Below are positions 56,660 to 62,694 of a DNA stretch of 62,694 nt, in pieces. A program made the translations under genes and the position numbers. The DNA is taken from contig NZ_JAJAWH010000026.1 of assembly GCF_020531965.1 (NCBI RefSeq), positions 1-62,694 on the forward strand, in the 5' to 3' direction. How positions within the stretch are numbered: the first letter of the stretch is position 1; every line of letters starts with the position of its first letter. This DNA is from Pseudorhizobium xiangyangii (lineage in GTDB: Bacteria; Pseudomonadota; Alphaproteobacteria; Rhizobiales; Rhizobiaceae). Below the pieces are notes generated by a model that did not search any database, was not told where the DNA came from, and saw only the letters and a program-made list of their open reading frames with translations.

Positions 56660-56751
56660 TGCCCAAACGGCAGAATCGACGCTTACTGTTGGTGGCGAAA
56701 CTATTCGGGTTTCGCGAAAAATATCGCCACTGGCATGGAATGGGTTTTGAG

Positions 56752-57966
56752 ATGGCGAAAACCGCCGCAAAAGCAGCGCCTGTACTCGAAGGATTGACTG
56801 CTCTGTTGGAGCGCCACGCGGACGCTCTCTCCAGCCAGCTTCAGGCACATCACATCAAGGTTTTCCCGCCTACAGCCGAAAAAGGGATTCGTACATTTGG
56901 GCCGTCAGAGGCATCAAAACTGCTTGGAGTCGGCGAGTCATACTTGCGGCAGACCGCGTCAGAGATGCCAGAGTTGAATGTCAGTATGAGCCCTGGTGGC
57001 AGACGCATGTTCTCCATCGAGGATATCCATGCTCTTCGCAAGCATATGGACCTCGTGGGTCGCGGAAGCAGGCGCTATCTACCGCACCGTCGCGATGGTG
57101 AGCAGCTCCAAGTTATATCTGTGATGAATTTCAAAGGTGGTTCCGGCAAGACCACCACCGCCGCGCATCTTGCGCAGTATCTCGCTATGCGTGGATATCG
57201 GGTCCTGGCGATCGATCTGGATCCACAAGCCAGTCTTTCCGCTCTTTTTGGCAGCCAGCCAGAGACTGATGTTGGTCCGAACGAAACGCTTTACGGCGCA
57301 ATCAGATACGATGAAGAGCGGGTCCCGATCGAGCAAGTTGTCAGAGGCACATATATTCCTGACCTGCACCTGATACCGGGTAATCTGGAACTGATGGAGT
57401 TTGAGCACGATACGCCGCGTGCACTGATGAAGCGGAAGGAAGGCGATACGCTCTTTTACGGACGGATCAGTCAAGTGATCGAGGATATCGCGGACAACTA
57501 CGATGTCGTTGTGATCGACTGCCCTCCACAGCTCGGTTACCTGACGCTGTCGGCTTTGACGGCTGCGACCTCCATTCTTGTCACTGTTCATCCTCAGATG
57601 TTGGACGTGATGTCGATGAATCAGTTCCTGGCTATGACATCCAACCTGCTGCGCGAAATCGAGAATGCCGGTGCTCAGTTCAAGTTCAATTGGATGCGTT
57701 ATCTGATCACCCGGTTCGAGCCAAGCGACGGTCCACAGAATCAGATGGTCGGGTATTTGCGCTCGATCTTCGGCGAGAATGTGCTCAATTTCCCAATGCT
57801 GAAGACCACGGCTGTTTCGGACGCGGGCCTGACCAATCAAACGCTCTTCGAAGTTGAGCGCAGTCAGTTTACTCGATCGACCTACGATCGCGCCTTGGAG
57901 GCGATGAACGCGGTAAATGACGAAATTGAAAGCCTGATCAAGAAAGCATGGGGTAGATCCACATGA
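56752..57966 (+). CDS. repA: RepA, ParA-type partition ATPase
   Basis: 404 residues. The N-terminus (HADALSSQLQAHHIKVFPP..KGIRTFGPSEASKLLGVGESYLRQ) contains the DNA-binding helix-turn-helix. The Walker-type ATPase has the deviant motif FKGGSGKTTT (about 127-136), DLDPQASLS and VVVIDCPPQLGYL. It moves plasmid copies apart with RepB and represses the operon. ATG 56752 is used; ATG 56740 is possible. repB starts in the last codon (4-bp overlap). Confidence 0.93.
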   Translation: MAKTAAKAAPVLEGLTALLERHADALSSQLQAHHIKVFPPTAEKGIRTFGPSEASKLLGVGESYLRQTASEMPELNVSMSPGGRRMFSIEDIHALRKHMDLVGRGSRRYLPHRRDGEQLQVISVMNFKGGSGKTTTAAHLAQYLAMRGYRVLAIDLDPQASLSALFGSQPETDVGPNETLYGAIRYDEERVPIEQVVRGTYIPDLHLIPGNLELMEFEHDTPRALMKRKEGDTLFYGRISQVIEDIADNYDVVVIDCPPQLGYLTLSALTAATSILVTVHPQMLDVMSMNQFLAMTSNLLREIENAGAQFKFNWMRYLITRFEPSDGPQNQMVGYLRSIFGENVLNFPMLKTTAVSDAGLTNQTLFEVERSQFTRSTYDRALEAMNAVNDEIESLIKKAWGRST

Positions 57967-58985
57967 GCAGGAAACACATTCTTGGCGTTGCCACAGACGT
58001 CGCTGAAACACAGTCTGCTGACAACCGGGCGGCAAAAAGTCGGTCCTTGCCACTTATCGGTGTCGCCCGACGGGAGCGTGATCCCGCGACGAAGCTGACC
58101 GCCAATATCGGCAACGCACTGCGTGAGCAGAATGATCGCCTCGGCCGCGCTGAAGAGATAGAGCGTCGCCTGGCTGAAGGCCAAGCTGTAATTGAGCTGG
58201 ACGCCTCAACGATTGAGCCATCGTTTGTGCAGGATCGCATGCCGGGTGATATCGATGGACTTGTGTCCTCAATCCGGGAGCAGGGTCAGCAGGTTCCCAT
58301 TCTTGTCCGTCCTCATCCTGAGGGATCCGGGCGATATCAGGTAGCGTTTGGCCACCGTCGATTGCGCGCTGTGTCAGAGCTCGGTCTTCCGGTCAAGGCG
58401 GTAGTGCGCGAGTTGACGGACGAGCAACTTGTTGTTGCGCAAGGACAAGAGAACAATGAGCGGGAAGATCTCACCTTTATCGAAAAGGCCCGATTTGCCT
58501 ACCATCTGAATAAAAAGTTCCCACGAGAGGTCGTCATTGCGGCGATGTCTGTCGACAAGAGCAACTTGTCGAAAATGCTTTTACTCGTCGATGCGCTCCC
58601 CTCTGATCTCATCGATGGGATTGGCGCGGCGCCCGGTGTCGGACGACCGAGCTGGCAGCAGTTGGCGGAACTCGTCGAAAAGGCACCTTCTCCGTCAGAT
58701 GCATCACGATATGTGATGTCTACCGAGGTACAGGCTCTGCCGTCAGCGGAACGCTTTAAGTCCGTAGTTGCCTATCTTAAGCCTCAGCGGATCGCGCGCG
58801 GACTTCCGCAGGTCATGTCGGCGCCTAACGGTGACAGACTTGCGCAGGTGACTCAGAGCAAGGTCAGACTCGAAATCGTAATCGACAAAAAGGCGACGCC
58901 GGACTTCGCGACGTTCGTCCTCAATCGCTTGCCGGCGCTCTACGAGGAGCACCGTGTGAAAAATAAACGGAAAAACGGAGAGTAA
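57963..58985 (+). CDS. repB: RepB, ParB-type centromere-binding protein
   Basis: 340 residues. The family core is present: a ParB N-domain (IEPSFVQDRMPGDIDGLVSSIREQGQQVPILVRPHPEGSGRYQVAFGHRRLRAVSELG) and a central helix-turn-helix (ENNEREDLTFIEKARFAYHLN..VVIAAMSVDKSNLSKML). It binds parS and activates RepA. No parS matching GTTNNNNGCNNNNAAC was found by eye. ctRNA and repC follow. Confidence 0.93.
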   Translation: MSRKHILGVATDVAETQSADNRAAKSRSLPLIGVARRERDPATKLTANIGNALREQNDRLGRAEEIERRLAEGQAVIELDASTIEPSFVQDRMPGDIDGLVSSIREQGQQVPILVRPHPEGSGRYQVAFGHRRLRAVSELGLPVKAVVRELTDEQLVVAQGQENNEREDLTFIEKARFAYHLNKKFPREVVIAAMSVDKSNLSKMLLLVDALPSDLIDGIGAAPGVGRPSWQQLAELVEKAPSPSDASRYVMSTEVQALPSAERFKSVVAYLKPQRIARGLPQVMSAPNGDRLAQVTQSKVRLEIVIDKKATPDFATFVLNRLPALYEEHRVKNKRKNGE

Positions 58986-58994
58986 GCCGGGAAA

Positions 58995-59044
58995 AGAAAA
59001 AGGCCCCCAACGGTTGTCCGTGGAAGCCCTTCTCGATGTCTAGC
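58995..59044 (-). ncRNA. repABC antisense RNA (incA/ctRNA)
   Basis: On the minus strand, TTGACG (59079-59074) and GATTCT (59056-59051) stand 17 bp apart as -35 and -10 boxes. About 50 nt downstream a GC-rich hairpin (CCACGG..CCGTTGG) is followed by GGGCCTTTTTC. Size, position between repB and repC, and orientation match the known ctRNA of repABC plasmids, which binds the repC leader and limits RepC synthesis. Confidence 0.8.
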
Positions 59045-59137
59045 AGCTTGAGAATCGCATTTCCATGAAACCTCGTCAAGAGTCTTGGCACCGTTTCGGT
59101 GAGCGGATTTCTTTTGCCTTCTGAAAGGTGAGAGACG

Positions 59138-60355
59138 ATGCAAACGGGAAATGTAACGACGCCTTTTGGGCGGCGGCCGATGACGCTTGCGCTTGCGCGG
59201 CGTCAGGTTGCACTAGCCGATATAAAACAGGGAAAGACGGCGGATAAGTGGAAGGTCTTCCGGGATGCTTCCGCCGCGATGAACGTCCTTGGGATACAGT
59301 CCAACAGCCTTGCTGTCCTCGACGCATTGTTGAGCTTCTATCCCCATAATGAGTTGCGACAGGACGCGAAGTTGATCGTCTTTCCGTCAAACGCACAACT
59401 CTCGCTGCGAGCTCATGGCATGGCCGGGGCGACTTTGCGCAGGCACATTGCAGTGTTGGTGGAAGCGGGTTTGATCGTTCGCAAGGATAGCGCTAACGGC
59501 AAGCGGTACGCTCGGAAGGACCAAGCTGGGGAGATCGAGAACGCGTTCGGCTTTGACCTGTCTCCGCTGCTTGCGCGCAGCGAGGAGCTTGCCATGCTGG
59601 CGCAGCAGGTCATGGCTGAGCGCGCAGCCTTGAGGAACGCAAAGGAGGCTTTGACGATTTGCCGCCGGGACGTCAGGAAGCTCATTACCGCCGCCATGGA
59701 AGAGGGCGCGGATGGTGACTGGCAGGCCGCAGAGGAGGTTTACGTCGCACTCGTGAGCCGAATCCCGCGCGTCCCCACGCTCGACGCTATCAAGGCGACC
59801 CTGGACGAAATGCAGCTGCTTCAGCAAGAGGTCGTTAATCGCTTGGAAATCCAGCAGTTTCCAGAAAATAATAGCACCAATGCCGCTCATACTGAGCGCC
59901 ACATACAGAATTCAAAATCCGAATCTCCTAATGAACTTGAACCATGCTCTAGAAACGAGCAGGGCGCGAAGCCGAGTATTATAAGCCAGACGAGGAGCGA
60001 GCCGATAAAGGCACTTCCGCTCAGTATGGTGCTTCGTGCTTGTCCAACAATTGCCGACTATGGGCCGGGCGGCACGATCGGAAGTTGGCGGGATCTGATG
60101 TCGGCAGGTGTGGTCGTTCGCTCTGTGCTGGGAGTGAGCCCTTCAGCTTACCAGGATGCCTGCGAAGCCATGGGACCTGAAAACGCTGCAACAGCTATCG
60201 GCTGCATCTTGGAGCGAATGAATACAATCAACTCGGCGGGAGGGTATCTGAGGGATCTGACCCGACGGAGCGAGCGTGGAGAGTTCTCACTGGGCCCGAT
60301 GGTCATGTCATTGTTGAAGGCAAACGGACAGGAGAGCATGAGGGCTGGGGGCTAG
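59138..60355 (+). CDS. repC: RepC replication initiator
   Basis: 405 residues. An N-terminal winged-helix domain (GATLRRHIAVLVEAGLIVRKDSANGKRYARKDQAG..AFGFDLSPLLARSEEL) and a C-terminal domain (PLSMVLRACPTIADYGPGGTIGSWRDLMSAGVVVRSVLGVSPSAYQDA) are separated by a variable, AT-rich linker. It initiates replication at an origin inside its own gene. ATG 59138 follows AGGTGAGAG. Its level is set by the upstream antisense RNA. Confidence 0.94.
   Translation: MQTGNVTTPFGRRPMTLALARRQVALADIKQGKTADKWKVFRDASAAMNVLGIQSNSLAVLDALLSFYPHNELRQDAKLIVFPSNAQLSLRAHGMAGATLRRHIAVLVEAGLIVRKDSANGKRYARKDQAGEIENAFGFDLSPLLARSEELAMLAQQVMAERAALRNAKEALTICRRDVRKLITAAMEEGADGDWQAAEEVYVALVSRIPRVPTLDAIKATLDEMQLLQQEVVNRLEIQQFPENNSTNAAHTERHIQNSKSESPNELEPCSRNEQGAKPSIISQTRSEPIKALPLSMVLRACPTIADYGPGGTIGSWRDLMSAGVVVRSVLGVSPSAYQDACEAMGPENAATAIGCILERMNTINSAGGYLRDLTRRSERGEFSLGPMVMSLLKANGQESMRAGG
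59855..59975. other. oriV: candidate oriV inside repC
   Basis: An AT-rich stretch within repC (around TTTCCAGAAAATAATAGCAC and ATTCAAAATCCGAATC), coding for the variable linker. repABC plasmids use an AT-rich region in the middle of repC as origin. No DnaA box was located with confidence. Confidence 0.5.
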
Positions 60356-60648
60356 CATCGCCTGCATGTCTGCGACTAGGATAAATATCGCAGCAGGGCC
60401 CCGGGGTATTCGTCAAGGCAATGCTCCAGAGTTTTATAGACGCCCTTGCCCGCCTGATCTTTCCTTGGGAGGTGAGATGCCCTTAGCTTCAAGCCGAACC
60501 TGGCAGCACGGGGCGATCGGATCCTTACGATCAGGAGGGATAGTCCAAACGTGCGGTAGAAAGTCTGGCCTGGTGGGAAGTCTGAGATTGGCGAGCTGTA
60601 TGTGAACAAGGGCGGCCTCGACGGCCGCCCTTGTATGCCAATCATTTA
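60356..60648. other. intergenic after repC
   Basis: About 290 bp with no gene seen. It ends in a strong hairpin (60606-60634) between convergent repC and the stress-protein gene. Confidence 0.45.
60606..60634. terminator. perfect 12-bp hairpin
   Basis: ACAAGGGCGGCC at 60606-60617 and GGCCGCCCTTGT at 60623-60634 pair perfectly around a 5-base loop. It lies between convergent genes and probably ends transcription from both sides, though no long T-run is present. Confidence 0.65.
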
Positions 60649-61260
60649 TTAGATGCGCGGTTCAGTACGATATCGACCGCGCTCGGCCGCTATTTGATCC
60701 GTTGTGTACGGCTCAGACGTCTGATCGAACCGTGTCCAGCCATCGTTGCTGTACGCGGCGCGACGTTCGGCAAGGTCAACTGCACGCGAACGGCTGAGAA
60801 TGGCCTCCGAGGCAGCAACCTTGTCTTCGTCCACCTTGGCAACGACCAACGAGCCGCCGCGGCGCACACCCTCGGCATAAAGATGGGCGTCATTCTCAGA
60901 CACGCCGGATTCGATCATTGCACCGACGATACCGCCTGCGGCGCCACCAGCGACGGCCCCTGCAACAGCGCCCGCAGCGGTTGCAGCAAGCCAGCCAGCA
61001 GCCACGACCGGGCCAACGCCTGGAATAGCAAGCAACCCAAGGCCTGCAAGGAGGCCGCCGGCACCACCAGCAGCGGCACCAATACCGGCACCAGTGCCCG
61101 CGCCCTCAGCGGCGTTATTGCCCTGACCTTCGACGTCTTCCTTGCCGTCCTTGTGGGAGACAATGCTAATGTCGTCGGAAGACACACCAGCGTCTTCAAG
61201 AGCCTTAACGGCTGCGCGCGCGTCGTCGTAGCTGTCGAAAAGTCCTGTAACCGTTCTCAT
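60649..61260 (-). CDS. general stress protein, YflT/GsiB-like with glycine-zipper membrane segment
   Basis: 203 residues. The N-terminus is a YflT-type domain (TGLFDSYDDARAAVKALEDAGVSSDDISIVSHKD). A Gly/Ala-rich, membrane-inserting glycine-zipper section (about 60-125) follows, then VSENDAHLYAEGVRRGGSLVVAKVDEDK and a charged tail. Proteins of this type are induced in the general stress response; their action is unclear. It lies 51 bp after the PepSY-like gene and is probably cotranscribed with it from a sigma-EcfG-type promoter. Confidence 0.8.
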   Translation of the reverse strand: MRTVTGLFDSYDDARAAVKALEDAGVSSDDISIVSHKDGKEDVEGQGNNAAEGAGTGAGIGAAAGGAGGLLAGLGLLAIPGVGPVVAAGWLAATAAGAVAGAVAGGAAGGIVGAMIESGVSENDAHLYAEGVRRGGSLVVAKVDEDKVAASEAILSRSRAVDLAERRAAYSNDGWTRFDQTSEPYTTDQIAAERGRYRTEPRI

Positions 61261-61311
61261 GGGAAGTCCTCTTAGTTATTGTTATTGTTGTCGTTTTCGC
61301 TTATTTTGCGG

Positions 61312-61629
61312 TTACTGGGCCATTGTGATGTTGCCTTGGAAGTCGAGTGCCACATTGCCGTGTTTCCCGTCCTTCGTACCCATGGCACGCCATATGCCCT
61401 GGTCGTCGAGCTTGAGACCCGACACTTCGGTGTAGCCAGCTTCCTCGATGCGGGACTTTGCCTGCGCTTCGGTGAAGCTATTCTTTCCAGCAACCGGAGC
61501 GCCGGGATTGGTTTCGCCGGAGGTATTCACCGCAGGGGTTGTCTGCGACGTCTTGGGCGTCTCGCTTTGAGCGAAGGCCGCAGACGTCGAGAGAAGAATG
61601 GCTGCAAGGCCAAAAGTGAATTTTTTCAT
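61312..61629 (-). CDS. secreted PepSY-like small protein
   Basis: 105 residues with a signal peptide (cut near AFAQS). The mature C-terminal half, FTEAQAKSRIEEAGYTEVSGLKLDDQGIWRAMGTKDGKHGNVALDFQGNI, has the helix-then-sheet layout of PepSY-like periplasmic proteins common in rhizobia. The linker is Thr/Pro-rich. AGGAGG-like sequence precedes the ATG. Upstream stands a sigma-EcfG-like promoter. The function is unknown. Confidence 0.75.
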   Translation of the reverse strand: MKKFTFGLAAILLSTSAAFAQSETPKTSQTTPAVNTSGETNPGAPVAGKNSFTEAQAKSRIEEAGYTEVSGLKLDDQGIWRAMGTKDGKHGNVALDFQGNITMAQ

Positions 61630-61673
61630 GGTGTTCCTCCAATTCTGCAGTCAGTTTCGAATGCGCGCTGAAT

Positions 61674-61698
61674 AACCCATTGGAGGACGGTTTGTTCC
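61674..61698 (-). promoter_or_regulatory. sigma-EcfG-type promoter
   Basis: On the minus strand, GGAAC (61698-61694) is followed after 16 bases by GGTT (61677-61674), one base off the GGAAC-N16/17-CGTT consensus. It stands 45 bp before the PepSY-like gene and would drive that gene and the next stress gene. Confidence 0.6.
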
Positions 61699-61699
61699 G

Positions 61700-62482
61700 A
61701 AGTCGACATCGCCTCGGATCTTATCCGCAGACGAATTTCGATCTCCACGGTTGACCCCTCGTCACCAGGTTCGGGTCAAATGTCCGGTGAGCTGCATTTC
61801 GACGAGTGATCTGGCGGTGCCTTGATACGACCCCCCAAATTTATCGGTTGGGGCATCGGGGTCCCCTCTCCTTCCGCCTAGTTTTAACCCGGCAGGCGAA
61901 TAGCTTGTATCCTCCGGAGTTCGAGTGCTCGGGTGTAGCCATGCCGGGGTTCGACAAACGCTTGGCTCCTGCAGTGGCAACATAACGTCCGGGATACTCT
62001 CGCGACGCACAGCCTGAAGCACACCGGATCCACGCGCGGGGGAGCTGCGCTATTGAGGGACGCCGGATCGTGCAGTACTCGGCGACAGGATAAGGCATAT
62101 TTCTCGTGGCCGCTTAGTCACCGCCTGTGATCATAGGTCGCTGGGTTGAGATGGCGGAGTTTAGAAGAGGCTAATGAATGTCGTGCCTTTAAAAATATAA
62201 CCTATTGTTTTGATGGCGTGTTTGGAAGAGCGCCATTTAGGCATGGCGCGAAGATAGAGGTGGCAACAACGCGTGGTTGCGGTACTCTGCGGGAGGAGCT
62301 CGTTTACATGCACGTCAGGCATGTGCCGTATTCCAAACTTTTGCGCTCCTCAAGCTGTATACTACGGGTCCCCTCCCCTCCCCTCCCCTCCCCTCCCCGT
62401 CAAGTTCGGTCGTTACTCATTCAAAATTAGCAGGAACTTATGGAGGCTAACATGAAGCCATGTCTATCCCGTACAGCAGTCC
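61700..62482. other. gene-poor right end
   Basis: No supportable gene in about 780 bp. It contains the CCCTC array at 62371-62398. Codon bias is absent in all frames. Confidence 0.4.
62371..62398. repeat. CCCTC pentamer repeat
   Basis: Between five and six tandem copies of CCCTC. A short simple-sequence array in noncoding DNA; possibly slippage-prone. Confidence 0.85.

Positions 62483-62694
<212 letters not shown>

Larger units (their letters stand above)
55941..56740. promoter_or_regulatory. trb/rep divergent control region, no traI
   Basis: About 800 bp between trbB and repA. Short frames exist on both strands (for example 55937-56362, minus), but none resembles an acyl-homoserine-lactone synthase or other known family. 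It holds two lux-box-like sites, a TATAAT at 56517-56522 and a large inverted repeat before repA, so it is mainly regulatory. Confidence 0.5.

Noticed and set aside
57079-58053. Long frame antisense to repA
   Set aside because: repA is certain by motif; the antisense frame lacks a start context and similarity.

Overview
The window looks like most of, or a large contig from, a conjugative repABC plasmid of a Rhizobiaceae bacterium (Rhizobium, Agrobacterium or Ensifer type). This rests on a complete repA-repB-repC unit with an antisense RNA gene between repB and repC, a Ti-plasmid-style transfer system (traG-traD-traC / oriT / traA-traF-traB-traH plus a trb operon), a TraR/TraM quorum-sensing pair, and alphaproteobacterial features such as HWE kinases, DUF982, DUF736 and sigma-EcfG-type promoters. 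No rRNA, tRNA or CRISPR array was seen.

Layout: (1) 1-4.8 kb holds a DUF982 gene, a decayed tyrosine recombinase, and an arsenic-type cassette (DUF6428 gene divergent from arsR and an ArsK-like MFS pump), followed by an IS3-family relic. (2) 4.8-8.7 kb is a two-gene signalling unit: a secreted FecR-domain protein with a long Gly/Asn repeat tail, and a CHASE2-PAS-GGDEF-EAL protein whose cyclase motif is degenerate while its phosphodiesterase motifs look intact. (3) 9.3-13.8 kb is an alternative heme-copper cytochrome oxidase operon (coxM, a fused subunit I/III coxN, and a small subunit) with two accessory membrane proteins. (4) 14.2-18.5 kb carries a DMT exporter with a divergent LysR regulator, DUF736, a Phd/PIN toxin-antitoxin pair and small or broken genes. 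(5) 18.7-26.0 kb is a catabolic operon: a polyamine/opine-type ABC importer, a TauD-type dioxygenase, an RraA-like protein and a C-N hydrolase, divergent from a LuxR-type regulator that keeps all acyl-homoserine-lactone-binding residues. (6) 26.2-33.2 kb is a stress and sensing block: an HWE kinase, two stress-type genes behind a textbook sigma-EcfG promoter, a DUF924 protein and a large hybrid histidine kinase. (7) 33.5-41.8 kb is the tra region around oriT. (8) 41.9-44.3 kb encodes an unusual AI-2E-type permease fused to a GAF domain. (9) 45.3-56 kb is traM, traR and the trb type IV secretion operon. (10) 56.7-60.4 kb is repABC. (11) 60.6-61.7 kb holds two more stress-type genes behind a second sigma-EcfG-like promoter. 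The window ends in low-complexity sequence.

Working model: TraR, restrained by TraM, probably controls transfer and replication through an unusual lux-box-like site. Near-identical copies of this site lie between traC and traA and twice between trbB and repA. No luxI/traI gene is present where Ti plasmids carry it, so the signal would have to come from elsewhere. The second LuxR regulator next to a catabolic operon suggests that nutrient use may also be tied to population sensing.
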